64,000 nt of DNA from Isoetes taiwanensis (lineage: Eukaryota; Streptophyta; Lycopodiopsida; Isoetales; Isoetaceae): contig JAJEKV010000057.1 in NCBI GenBank assembly GCA_021234155.1, forward strand, positions 6,793,821-6,857,820. The letters are read 5' to 3'. Positions 12,901 through 23,214 of this stretch are shown in pieces. The notes under the pieces are model-generated. The model worked only from the letters and a program-made list of their open reading frames with translations. It was not told where the DNA came from and did not search any database. Numbering within the stretch: position 1 is the first letter of the stretch; each line of letters begins with the position of its first letter. Made by a program: the position numbers and the translations under genes.

Positions 12901-12924
12901 TCACGAGGATTCTAAAAAAGTACT
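9915..12924 (+). CDS. Unidentified gene 5' portion in array unit 2
   Basis: I do not recognise the product. The first exon, 9915-10118, is 68 codons starting MEAASRQKASGIKKSDLEWQ and ends CAG|GTTTTC. Further exon-like segments are a short one near 11137 after TGTGCAG, one at 11724-11759 after ATGCAG, and 12341-12445, rich in charged residues (NDDTNHYEDGKVDNTGIKEL). A last segment, about 12660-12924, contains VAASRDVLRLITAFCNIGF and ends in a good donor, CT|GTAAGT. Because the unit ends 80 bp later, the gene is truncated. Its exon chain is not fully resolved because some segments disagree in phase. Tandem copies of the start of a gene, each with its own promoter, suggest gene-fragment capture. 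Confidence 0.4.
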
Positions 12925-13747
12925 GTAAGTCTTATTTGCTGCTTTTTTGCATATCTCTAGAGTAGAATGTTATGGGTTGGGTAGGGTCCCTGTGTTGCAA
13001 CAGGGCCCTACTCTCCCTGTTGCAGCTTTCTTAAGTCAATGCTATTGACTAAATGGGGACCTCCCTACCTGAGGTAGGAGGTAGGATTTTTTTATATGAA
13101 TGTGGACTAATAGGATGCTTAATTTTCAAAAACGTGCCCCATATGGTGCTGCTTAACAACGACGTATCTTAGACACATATAATTTGCCATAGGTTTTCTA
13201 TAGTGATCTTTGACTAATTGGCTTCTTGAACCCATCTGAGCATGTCCCAAAAGTAGCTTCCCATCTAAATTTCTATGCCGTATCTCCTAGACAACTAATT
13301 GTGTAGTAATATAAACCATAGATGACTTGTGATAAGCATTTGAATTTTAAGGTCTTGTTTGACGAATCAACTTGCTGTATTAAGCTGTGGTTAATATCAT
13401 GGCCAATATCATGGCCAGGCACCATGAAAAAATTGATATAGGGTCGGTTTGAGCTTATCCATTTTCGTCACACGAAATTGAAATACATTCATTTCCATAT
13501 TATTATTTTTTCGACTTTTCCTTGTATTTTGTTTCATTTACAAAATGTGGACGGTTAGGGTTTGTGGCAAAACCCTAATCCCGACCAAAAGAGCTCCACT
13601 TGCTTAACGATTAGGGCTTATCTCCACTAACCAGCTGGATTCAGGTAGCGTATGAACTGCCCAGACACCGAAGGATGCAGATTGGATGGCCGCATGCAAT
13701 CTTCTCGGATTATATAAGTTTATGGATCTATTTTTTATCTAAATCCT

Positions 13748-13951
13748 ATGGAAGCTGCGAGCAGGCAGAATGCTTCTGGTATTAAAAAATCGGACTTAGA
13801 ATGGCAAGGGAGTTCCGCCCAAAATGTTCTGTGCAAGACCGCTCAGATTGATATGCCTATTACTGGCAAAATTGCTGAGGACAACAGCCTATTGTCTATT
13901 GTGGATCCGGGTCAAAGTGTGCAGCAGCTGGAAATCGCCATTAATCCTCAG
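13748..13951 (+). CDS. Array unit 3 first exon of the same gene
   Basis: This copy of exon 1 is 68 codons and differs from unit 2 by a few substitutions (for example Lys to Asn at residue 8). It is preceded by the same TATA box. The rest of the gene is missing because unit 3 is cut at 14571 by gypsy sequence. Confidence 0.4.
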
Positions 13952-14571
13952 GTTTTCCATTTCGATTGAGTTATCTTGCCATAGTTTTATCCCTTTAATC
14001 TCTTCTAGGTCTATAAATCTTCGTTTCTAAATTACCCTTATGCTATGTGTAACTAGATTTGTTGTGGATTAATTTTCCGGCTTTAAAATGATCGCAGATC
14101 CGGCCTTTTTCATGTGTTTTGATATAAAACGCACCCCTTTTATCACTTTATCTTTTTAAGAATTTTAACCTTTATTATACCATAGGTGTTCTCGGTTCTA
14201 ATTAAACTATGCTTATATTCCTCGCTGCGCTTATGGTCGTATGAAAATGATGCTTGTATTTAAGTCTAGGCTTATTCTATATGGCCCTTATTCTAAATGG
14301 CCCTTATTCTTTCTAAATGGCCCTTATTCTTTGATTAACTTATAGTAGTATGGGTAAGTTTCCCTTGTATAAAAGTGACTGGATCTGGTCTGTTTGTCAT
14401 ATGTTTTGATCTAAAACTAGTCCTTCTAATTTCATTATGTTTACAGAGAGCTCATCCATTCTTATATTATAGAATTGCTGTGTCTAAATGGCCTTAGCTA
14501 AAGTACAAATGGCTGATAGGGTAGTATATAATTGCTGCTTTTATAACAGTAAGACTGCCTTTGACTCATAA

Positions 14572-15219
14572 AATCTGAGTATGTTGCCTAGCAGTTCTAG
14601 GTAGTGCAACTATGAAGTCCATACTCACGCTTTCCCAGCGTTCATTTGGTATAGGGAGAGGTTGTAACAATCCCGGAGTTTTTCCATGATCCGCCTTCAC
14701 CGCTTGACAGACCAAGCAGTGACTTACCAAGTCCTTGACTTAATCTTGCAACTCTGGCCAGTAGTAGAACCTTTTAACCAACTCATACGTCTTCCATTCA
14801 CCTCCATGCCCAGCTTGTGGAGTGTCATGGTGCTCACGTAGAATTGATTCCCTAAGGTCTCCACTCGAAGGAACATAAATCCTTCCCTTATAGAAATGCA
14901 AACCCTCTTGCTTTCACCCACGATCCCCCCTTGACCATTGCCGGATCTTGCTGATTCTCTGGGATAAGCATCCTTGATCTTTTGTATAAGATCACTTGCC
15001 AAAGTCGCCAAGGTATTTATATGTTTAACCCTTGATAATGCATCTAAGAATCGGATTATTTCTCACGCCGCATATATGCTCAATGGAAAAATGGAACTCA
15101 TGGAGGAAATCCAGCCATCTAGCTTGTCTCGCTAATTTCGCTTGACTTTGCAAGAACTTTAACGGTTTATGGCTGGGATAGACGATAAACTTACGCGGCT
15201 CTTGGCTCGCCCCACTCAC
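14572..15219 (-). pseudogene. Gypsy RNase H and integrase fragments
   Basis: Segment 15219-15025 carries the RNase H-like stretch YPSHKPLKFLQSQAKLARQA with RWLDFLHEF, typical of plant gypsy RNase H. Segment 15011-14724 matches the region leading to the integrase zinc-binding domain, but in broken frames. The start of the integrase core follows. Several stops and frame changes make it a decayed copy. Positions 15220-15590 hold the degraded RT-RNase H connection. Confidence 0.75.
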
Positions 15220-15589
15220 GCAAGTAGTGCCTCCACGCCTTTAACGCATGCACAATAGCCGGCAACTCTTGCTCATAAGTTGCATAATTCCTTTCCGCAG
15301 ACTTAGTTTTTACTTTCATAAGCCACTACATGACCTCGCCGCATCAATATCGCACCCTCGCTTGCCCATCGCAAGCGTCGATAGACCTCAAATGCCCGAT
15401 TCAAATCGGCACTTTTAGCACAGATCGCCACTAGCAAATCCTTAATGCGCCGAAACGCCTCTTGTCTCTCTCCCCCCACACAAAATCGTGATCTTTCTTT
15501 AAAAGATCGGTGAGAGGAGCAACAACTTTAGAAAATTTAGGTACAAATTCACGGTAGTATGTGGCTAATCCCGAAAAACCTGGCGTAAC

Positions 15590-16128
15590 TCACACACGTT
15601 TTACTCGGGCGAAGCCATTGCTGTACCACTTATACCTTAGTAGGATCTGGGGATACACCATCACCAGACAGGATATACCCCAATAAGCCACTCGTTGCTT
15701 AAAGAAATCACATTTGGAAATCTTAGCAAAGAGCTTGTGGTCCCGCAAAATCCGAAGAACGTGTTCCAAATGAGCGAAATTTTCTTCAACAGTTTGTGAA
15801 TAGATGAGAATATCATCTAAAAAGACCTCGACAAACTTGTCTAACTGTTCAGAGAACACTTGATTCATTAGCCGCATAAAGGTTGCGGGCGCATTTGTGA
15901 TCCCAAACGGCATAACCAGGAACTCATAATGTCCTTGGTGAGTTCTGAACGCAGTCTTAGGTTCGTCCCCTTCCCGAATCCTAATCTGATGGTAAACCAT
16001 TTGGCACCCTCAAGATGATCCAGAATATCATCGACCCAGGGTAAAGGATATCTATCCTTTACAGTTGCCTTGTTAAGCGCCCGGTAATCTATGCACATCC
16101 GCATAGTACCATCCTTTTTCTTAACAAG
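15590..16128 (-). pseudogene. Gypsy reverse transcriptase fragment
   Basis: This has the RT fingers/palm motifs [39 protein letters not shown] and the catalytic [11 protein letters not shown] frame change and a small deletion after HLEGAKWF interrupt it (about 16000), so the DLRSGYHQI region is damaged. The family would copy element RNA into DNA in virus-like particles; this copy is unlikely to work. Confidence 0.85.
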
Positions 16129-16150
16129 TATATATATATATATATATATA
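16129..16150. repeat. (TA)11 microsatellite at a transposon junction
   Basis: This is a pure TA run directly between gypsy RT sequence (ending cttaacaag) and an element starting CAAGAAATTT. It is probably the distal part of the TA tail of LINE copy 2, split by the 20-kb insertion. Confidence 0.8.
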
Positions 16151-16311
16151 CAAGAAATTTAATGCGTCCTACGGTGCATGTTCGAGTTTTAGCATGTCCT
16201 TACATTCCCGTAGATTCCCCTACATTCTAGAACATTCTAAAACTTATTAGAACAATTTGGAACTTTCTGGAAGAATTTTCTTAGATCCCCCCTAGATTCT
16301 CTTATGTTATA

Positions 16312-16374
16312 GAACTTTCTAGAAGATTCTAGAACTTTCTAGAGCCTTCTAGAACATTCTAGAACATTCCTGAA
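16312..16374 (+). promoter_or_regulatory. 13-unit heat-shock-element array, copy A
   Basis: GAA and TTC triplets alternate with exact 5-bp spacing from 16312 to 16374: GAA at 16312, TTC at 16317, and so on to GAA at 16372. Only one of 13 units is imperfect (GAG at 16342). Alternating nGAAn/nTTCn at 5-bp spacing is the binding site of heat shock factor trimers; three units are enough for binding. Whether it drives transcription here is not known. Confidence 0.6.
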
Positions 16375-16460
16375 CCTAGAATGTTATAGTCTATCTATTT
16401 TATCTTAATGGAAATATTACCCTTAAGTATATTTGAAACATAAATTCTTCATGAAATTAA

Positions 16461-16528
16461 TGCTTGGTCTAGTGGTTAGAATGGGGGGTTGGGGGGTCAA
16501 TGGCCAGGGTTCAAATCCCCCACACAAC
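16461..16528 (+). mobile_element. tRNA-like SINE head, copy A
   Basis: An A-box-like GGTCTAGTGGTTAGAATGG is followed about 30 bp later by a B box, GGGTTCAAATCCC. These are the internal RNA polymerase III promoter parts of tRNA genes and tRNA-derived SINEs. The expected acceptor stem does not pair, so it is not a working tRNA gene. Similar heads lie at 17649, 43113 and 43490. Confidence 0.55.
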
Positions 16529-17496
16529 ATAAAAATTTTAAAAGCCTTTTCCTAAGGGATGAGCATTCAACTTGGGCCGTAGGATCCTGGATTCGATCAA
16601 GGGTCGAGATCTCACGCAACATGAGCCATAGGATCTATTACATATAATTCCCAAAGTCATGTACACCGTAGGATGTGTCCCAAAGCAACGTGGAGTCAGG
16701 GATCTCGGACCGATGCGATCGATCAAATCAACCTGGACCGTAGGATCGCGTCTATACGAATTATATATAAACTCCCAAGCCATCTGGGCCGTAGGATACG
16801 TCCCAAAGCCACGTGAGCCGTCGGATCTCGAACAGACGGTCGGATAAGCGCGACAAACATAAGAACATATATAGAGCAGACAAGAAATTTAATGCGTCCT
16901 ACGGTGCATGTTCGAACGTGCAAGTTCTTGTAAAAGAATCTCTTCATAGATTCTCTAAGATTCTACCAAGGTTCTTAGAGGGTTCGTGAGCATTTCTCTA
17001 AATTTTATAAGATTCCCTCTAGATTCTATTAGATTTCCCTAGATTCTCCAAGATTCTATGAAGATCCCCTTACGTTCATTTAGATTTTATGATATTGCCC
17101 TAGGTTCCCTTACATTACATTTCTAAGATTTCATCAACATTTTCTTAGATTCCCTTAGATTTTATGAAGATTCCTTTAGATTCCCCAGATTTTAACAGAT
17201 TCCCTTAGGCTTGTAAATATTTTCCTAGATTCTCTTACATTTTATAAGATTTTCTTACATTCTATTAAATTCTTCTGGATTCCTTTACATTCTATAACTT
17301 TTTAGAACATTCTAAGACTTTCTGGAACATTCTAAGACTTTCAATATATTCTAGAACTTTCTGGAAGTATTTCCCTAGATTTCCTTACATTCCCGTAGAT
17401 TCCCCTACATTCTAGAACATTCTAAAACTTATTAGAACAATTTGGAACTTTCTGGAAGAATTTTCTTAGATCCCCCCTAGATTCTCTTATGTTATA

Positions 17497-17559
17497 GAAC
17501 TTTCTAGAAGATTCTAGAACTTTCTAGAGCCTTCTAGAACATTCTAGAACATTCCTGAA
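17497..17559 (+). promoter_or_regulatory. 13-unit heat-shock-element array, copy B
   Basis: The pattern is the same as at 16312-16374: 13 alternating GAA/TTC triplets at exact 5-bp spacing, with the same single imperfect unit. Its preservation in both copies shows it is a regular part of the repeat. Confidence 0.6.
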
Positions 17560-17648
17560 CTACCTAGAATGTTATAGTCTATCTATTTTATCTTAATGGA
17601 AATATTACCCTTAAGTATATTTGAAACATAAATTCTTCATGAAATTAA

Positions 17649-17716
17649 TGCTTGGTCTAGTGGTTAGAATGGGGGGTTGGGGGGTCAATGGCCAGGGTTC
17701 AAATCCCCCACACAAC
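17649..17716 (+). mobile_element. tRNA-like SINE head, copy B
   Basis: Identical over its A-box and B-box region to the head at 16461 (1188 bp apart). Same interpretation. Confidence 0.5.
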
Positions 17717-17869
17717 ATAAAAATTTTAAAAGCCTTTTCCTAAGGGATGAGCATTCAACTTGGGCCGTAGGATCCTGGACTCGATCAAGGGTCGAGATCT
17801 CACGCAACATGAGCCATAGGATCTATTACATATAATTCCCAAAGAACATATATAGAGCAGATATCTGAC

Positions 17870-18760
17870 TTATATATATTATTATAGTGGGCTGCCTAAC
17901 ACTGATAATTGGGGCGATCTGGAGCGTCTAAAGTGCCAGGTGGCATATTGGACGGTTGTGATTGAATGTGTGGATGACGTTGGGCATAGAGCATTTTGGA
18001 GATGGTCGGGGAGGCGCTTTGCAACTGGTGGTGATGGCGTGAGCTTCTCGATGTTGCTGACGGGCTATTGAGATCTGAATTGAAGACTGTTTTTGAGAAC
18101 TTCGGGGTATGAAAGCCAGGGAATCTTGGATTTTGTGAAGAGTAGGGTACCGGGAGTTGAGACCGGCAGTAGGGATGAGGAAAATGGTCAGTGTTGTTAT
18201 GGTAGTGTATGGAATTTTCTGACTAGAGTGGACGGGATGAGGAATCCTAGAGATTAATGGCTTGGTTAAATTTTTTTTCTGCGACATGCTGTTAAATTGT
18301 TTTTCTGCGACATGCTCCCGCTATGATTTGTTGATTCCGTTCCTGAGCGCCAAGCGTGGTGTCGATGCTCCAGTAACTGCATAAGGGCAACAAAAGCTTC
18401 GTTTTCCTCCTCAGCTCTTCTTCCCGAACTCTAAGAGGTCGTCAAGCAGGCTTTACCTGCATTTATTCCTCTCAGTTCTTCTTGTCAAGTCCTAAGAGGT
18501 CGGCAAGTAGGCTACTAAGAGGTCGGCGAGTAAGCTATAGCTGTGTTTATTCCTCTTAGTTCTTCTTCCCAAGCTCAACAAAGAGGTCGGCAAGCGGTCT
18601 CTATCAGTTTCGCAGGTTGTTTCTGTACAGAGGTGCAGAAGCAGAGCACTGTTCTTTTGTTTCTGGTTTTGACAGAATGCTTAACACTCTGATGCTGCCG
18701 GATTTAGCTGTATTGGCCGCTGACACCTAGGTTGATGCAAGGAGGCAATCTTTTGAGGTT
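17870..18760. other. Intergenic stretch with short tandem motif
   Basis: I see no supportable gene. Between 18410 and 18600 a motif like cc(t/c)aagaggtcggcaag with tttattcctctcagttcttctt repeats about three times. A long minus-strand open frame at 17928-18287 is Ser/Pro/His-rich with no family signature, and I do not call it. Confidence 0.4.
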
Positions 18761-18764
18761 TTTT

Positions 18765-18866
18765 ATGGCCGTTGAAGATGACGGCCAGGTTTGGTTGCAT
18801 CTGTTGCAGGAAAAAAAGCACGACTACCTCTGTTACATGGCTGCATACTTAGGGCAACGTTTTTAA
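18765..18866 (+). CDS. Small ORF, possible exon, unidentified
   Basis: A 33-codon ATG ORF begins MAVEDDGQVWLHLLQEKKHD and looks coding in composition. It lies upstream of the exons at 19345-20192 on the same strand and might belong to that gene. No splice site clearly links them. Confidence 0.25.
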   Translation: MAVEDDGQVWLHLLQEKKHDYLCYMAAYLGQRF

Positions 18867-19344
18867 GCCGACAGATCTGCGGCAAATAGATTTGGATTAT
18901 TTTATAGGATTGGGTGAGGTTGGTTCAAATCCCCTATCCTAGCCATAGCCTGCCTGCTAAGTTCACCCTGTAATTTTCTGTTCTAAGTTTTCTTGGGCAT
19001 TGGTTGCAGAGTTCCTGATTGGTCCTTGGGTCAGCACATGAACTTCAGATTTGTTCATTCACATTCTTGCCTTGAGGCATGCTTTGGGATGCTTCAGGGT
19101 CTTGAGGCAGAGACTGTGATACATGTTCTTGCAGCATTAGATGCAACTCCAACTGAGTAGCATATTCATTACCTAAAGCTATGAAACATTAGTGTTTCTT
19201 AGTCAGTTCATGCGTACACAGAAGGGAACATATGCTGTTGTTTGAGTTCAGGATACTCCAGCTTCATTTTCATCATTGCTAAGATAGTTGTGCTAAAACT
19301 AATGGGCCTTTCTGCACATAATTCTTTGTCTATTTTGTCCACAG

Positions 19345-20192
19345 AATCTGATGGCCTTTTACACGGTTCGCAGGAGCAGTCGTGATCTGCTAAAATCAAC
19401 TTGGTGTCTTGGTGTCGTTCCTCAAGTTGAGAAGGCAGATAGCTTTTTGTGGCGCAATGAAAAAATGCCTTTGGTCTGCATCAAAACAGGTAGCTTTCTC
19501 ATCAAATTTTGGTGGTTTGTGCATGGAGTTGCAGAGGACGGCAAGCATTGATACTGGAGAAAGAGCATATTCTAAAAATATGTTGAGGGTAATCGAACAA
19601 TATGTGTGTTGGCGTTTACAAATTGATAATAGCGTCATCTGTTTCTATATTAGTGTTGTTTCTTCTATTTCTATTGCTTGTTTCATTTCGACATATACCT
19701 CAGCAATTGATAGTTGCTTCAGGGCTAGCTCTCCATGTTGCCTTAGAATTATTTTTGTGTCCTGATAGTAGAGGCTTTAGATATGAGGTTGCATTTGCAT
19801 TTGTTTCTATTACTCGATTTGGCACATGGTTTAAAATGTGTCCAGTTTTTGTTACCTCTGAAGCTTTCCCTTTCTTGCTTTTGCAAGCTCTCATGAACTC
19901 TGATTGGCCTTAAAGCATCTCTGTCTTTGTTTTTACGGCGTTTGTTGGCTGTCTAGTTCTAAAATGCATTTACAAAATTTAAATTCTACTATACAAGACT
20001 TTCTAACAGTGACTACATGTTGCAGGGTCATCCGAAGTTGACTATGGCGACAGTTTTAAAGGTCAGAACACACTTTTCATATCCATTCATGCTGATAATT
20101 AGGATATGTCATCTATAGAATAACCAACAACAGAAGTGAATGTGCAGATTTTGTTTCTGCATATGGAGTTCCTTTGCTGCAACCTGAAACCA
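19345..20192 (+). CDS. Unidentified gene fragment, three in-phase exons
   Basis: I do not recognise the protein. The exons are 19345-19489 (acceptor CCACAG, donor ACAG|GTAGC), 20026-20061 (acceptor TTGCAG, donor AAAG|GTCAG) and 20148-20192 (acceptor GTGCAG, donor ACCA|GTAAAA). All junctions keep frame. They encode VRRSSRDLLKSTWCLGVVPQ, SSEVDYGDSFK and DFVSAYGVPLLQPET in turn. No start or stop is resolved. It lies inside the TIR-bounded element at 16151-23620, so it may be a captured host gene fragment rather than a native gene. Confidence 0.45.
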
Positions 20193-20411
20193 GTAAAACT
20201 TCTTATAAAACTCATGTTTTAAATGACTATTGTGAGATAAAAAGCCATCATGATGCACTTGAAAGACCCTAATGTCTTTTGTTTCAGAGTATATAGTGAC
20301 GATGCTGAATGGTTTAGTTCAATATTTGTATTCTCAAAGGAAAGCTATCCAATTCATTTAATTTAATTACAATTTTGGACCTTATCCAATTACAGAGGAA
20401 GCAATAGAACA

Positions 20412-20523
20412 ATAGGCCCTTGAAGTAAGCTCATCCCCTGCCATATCATATTTGAATTGTTCCAAACCGATAGGCCCTTGAAGTAAGCTCATCCCCTGCC
20501 ATGTCATATTTGAATTGTTCCAG
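20412..20523. repeat. 58-bp direct tandem duplication
   Basis: The unit ataggcccttgaagtaagct... occurs at 20412 and 20470, nearly identical. Smaller duplications follow (tcttggtgggtaca at about 20567-20595, and a catcgaa-containing unit at 20660-20720). Positions 20640-21910 show no gene. Confidence 0.8.
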
Positions 20524-21913
20524 CACCCTGCGATCCTAATCATGCACCATCCATCTTCCTCCAGAACATCTTGGTGGGTACATCTTGGTGGGTACATTGG
20601 ACCTTTCAGATAGAGTTCCATGATTGAGCTCCATGATATGCCAAGGTACCTATCTTATCTTCAATGTTTTCTTTATTTTGCATCGAATCTGATCTTCGAT
20701 GTTCTCTTCATTTTGCATCGAAGTGATGTTTTCCTGGAACAAATCCACATCTTAAGGTTTGGGATACTTGAGGTAGGATAGAGTGGACCTAGTTGCAACT
20801 CAGAAAAAATACAAAATGGTAAAACTTGAATAGACTATTCCAAGTTCTATTTAAAGCCTGAAATTGGATTACAATTCAAATTGTTGTGCATGAGGCTATT
20901 TTTCAAGGATGTTCCATTTTGACACCAAAGTGCTTTTTATTTCTCAATTCGACTATCTAGGGAGAATCAACATGTACATTAAATGTGGCACTTCCTTATA
21001 GCAAGTCTCATTTTAAGGATATGTTCTAGTTGTTTTTTCCTTTTAAATGACGTTGTTTCCCATCATTACAAGTGTAATTTCCATTACAACTTGTGTTTCC
21101 TGTAAACTCCATTGGCAAAGCTTTGATGTACTTGTTTAGGCTTTAATAATTCTATTGTAAACTTGAACCTCAATATGAGAATTGGGGATTCGTTTTTGCA
21201 TAATTAGTAGAAGGTATAATTTGAACTTGTGATTGTCTTTCTTCACATGCATTGGAGATTTTTACCAATGCCCCACTCTGGAGTCCCAACATGTGGTTAC
21301 CACTCTTGGGATACGACGCTAGTTGCCGAAGCAATGTTGTTTAGAATTTAGCAATAAAGTGTATGTTTTTGTAAATGTTCAACAATCTGCAAGAATTTCA
21401 ATATTGCAGTTGCAGTTGATGCTTTTTTAGTGCAAGAACAGCCTACACAAATTTTAATATAATGACATTGTTAAAGATTTTAACAATTCTAAACCGCATA
21501 TTAGTTGTTGGAACTTATAGATTGCCAAACTTGCTAGAGTTTGGGTTCCATGAGGTTTACTGGAATTCATAGGTCACCAATCTTGCTAGACTTTGGATTC
21601 CGCGAGGTTTAATGCCAAAGACATTTCTTCATTAAACCACTTATCCATCAAGGTTCAAATGTAAATTGCCGAACGTTTGGAGACAAGTCTCCTTCTAAGC
21701 TTCAACAGTTTCCATGCTTTGCAAGTCATGCTGAAGAAGGAGATGTGGTCAATTTTCCATCAAAAGGGCCATATAATGGTCGAATTTTTACAACCATGAA
21801 TAGTCACCCTAGGATATTTAGTGCTATTTTCATGAACCACAAAAACCATCTAATGTACACTCTTTTGGCCCACTAGTTACATTTGCATCATGAAACTTGA
21901 AGAAACATTAACG

Positions 21914-23027
21914 ATGCCATCGATTCGCGTAGCGAATCGCCATTCTTGCACGAGACGAGCATGCATGCATTGCATGCGTCGCATGCATGCATCGCATGCA
22001 TTTCTAGGCCGTTCATCAGGTTGAGGGATCGCTACTTATTGCAGAGTTCTTCATCGACGTTTCATCGGCGCTTTCTCATCTCTCAGCAGTATCCATGGCT
22101 TCTATTCTTTGATCTCATGCGGAGGAGGGGCTTCTTCTTGCATGAGCTACGCTTTCTTGGCCTTTCCTATCCTTTCTAATCTCTTCTATCTTTGCCCTTT
22201 TGTCCAGCCTAGGACAATCTTCAACCTTTTCTCCTCGGATCTAGTATTTGAAGTTCTCTGGTATCGGGATGTTGTTGTGTTCATGCGAGTGTAGTGCAAG
22301 AATGCCATCGATTCGCGTGAAGCGAATCGCCATTCTTGCGACGAGACGAGCATGCATGCATTGCATGCGTCGCATGCATGCATCGCGATGCATTTCTAGG
22401 CCGTTCATCGCTTGAGGATCGCTACTTATTGCGAGTTCTTCATCGACGTTTCATCGGCGCTTTCTCATCTCGGTGAGATCCATGGCTCCCACCCTCCCCT
22501 TAAAATTGTTATTTATATGTTCATATTTGTTATCATTGTCGCGTGGCACGCGTGACCAGCCCCTCGCTTATTCGAGGTGTAAATGTTGTTTTTTGTCGCG
22601 TGGCACGCATGACCAGTCCCTCGCTTTTCGAGGTTTTTCTCTATTGGTTTTTCTGTTGGTGATGTGCAGGTCCAGGGGTGATGCGCGACTTCGGTATTCT
22701 CGGTGGAGCGTGGGTTTTTTTTGGGAACGTTTAGCAGCCCTGCGTTGTCCAAGCCCCTTGCCGAGATTTTATCGCTAGGGTTTTTCCTCGAAAACCCGAA
22801 AGGGCGGGGTTTTTTAATCCCGGCGATAAACTCTCGGCAGGTACCTATAGCACACAATTTTATTTGGGGTCCAGGTGTTATATCTGGATATTCCCTATGT
22901 TTTTCATTTTTTGGGTAGCCTGCGATGTGCAGCTACCCACCCTATACCATTGTAGAAAAAACTGCTGAGATGAATGAAAAGCCTATCTACGGGATGTTGT
23001 TGTGTTCATGCGAGTCGTAGTGCAAGA
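21914..23027. repeat. Direct duplication with RY motifs and palindromes
   Basis: Unit 1 (21914-22301, 388 bp) and unit 2 (22302-23027) start atgccatcgattcgcg and end gttcatgcgag...gtagtgcaagaa. Unit 2 has about 340 bp of different sequence in its middle. Each unit opens with the palindrome GATTCGCG..GCGAATC and a cluster of CATGCATG-type RY motifs, bound by plant B3 factors. Unit 2 also contains a 70-bp tandem repeat (cgcgtggcacgcgtgacc, about 22540-22640). Confidence 0.65.
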
Positions 23028-23214
23028 ATAGACAAATAACCACCCACCCCACTATTGTCACACATTATTATAGATACAACAAATATACTTAATAAATCAT
23101 GAACTTCTCACATGGCCTCCCTTCTTACCTTTGCATCAACCCAACGGTCAGCCCTTGCCACATCGACATGCAACAATTCTAACTACCACATCAACATGCA
23201 ACAACTATAACTAC

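Larger units (their letters stand above)
5371..14571 (+). repeat. Tandem array of a 3.8-kb unit, about 2.4 copies
   Basis: Units start with ccctactctccctgttgcag at 5371, 9184 and 13006, giving periods of 3813 and 3822 bp. Unit 3 is cut at 14571, where gypsy sequence begins. Unit 1 starts exactly at the break in LINE copy 1. Identity is very high apart from small scrambled clusters. Each unit has a self-complementary start (acctccctacctgaggtaggaggt), telo-box motifs, a TATA box, and exon-like segments. It ends about 75 bp after a splice donor in a hairpin (gggtccctgt...acaggg). It looks like the 5' part of a gene, captured and duplicated. Most of the 6330-8500 and 10140-12330 stretches are intron-like and AT-rich. 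Confidence 0.9.
14572..16128 (-). mobile_element. Ty3/gypsy retrotransposon, 3' half of pol
   Basis: On the minus strand this stretch runs from RT motif [19 protein letters not shown] at 16128 through RT, RNase H and into the integrase, where SMDFIVALPRTARQ lies near 14580-14625. It is cut at 14571 by the tandem array and at 16128 by a (TA)11 tract. Its missing 5' half, up to RT residues GFVRPSKSPFAS, lies at 39693-41943 in the same orientation. The simplest reading is that both are parts of one interrupted element. Confidence 0.8.
16151..16880 (+). mobile_element. Heat-shock-array/SINE repeat element, copy A
   Basis: In order: terminal motif CAAGAAATTTAATGCG with CCTACGGTGCATGTTCG, a shortened TTC/GAA array, a tRNA-like head (16461-16528), a block of CCGTAGGAT motifs (about 16570-16830), and an end ACAAACATAAG...ATATAGAGCAG. 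Copy B follows head to tail from 16881. Copy A lacks most of the TTCCCTTAGATTC array present in copy B. Confidence 0.6.
16881..17866 (+). mobile_element. Heat-shock-array/SINE repeat element, copy B
   Basis: It starts with the same CAAGAAATTTAATGCG terminus as copy A. It has the long degenerate array (about 16940-17480) of units like TTCCCTTAGATTC, the perfect TTC/GAA block, the tRNA-like head (17649-17716), and a shortened CCGTAGGAT block. It ends AACATATATAGAGCAG. Copies A and B lie in direct tandem. Confidence 0.6.

Noticed and set aside
16461-16528. Possible tRNA genes (A and B boxes) at 16461, 17649, 43113 and 43490
   Set aside because: The ends do not pair into an acceptor stem and the copies lie at the same place in a repeat element, so they are tRNA-derived SINE-like heads.
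17928-18287. Minus-strand ORF of 119 codons
   Set aside because: Ser/Pro/His-rich composition with no motif, and no splice or promoter context.
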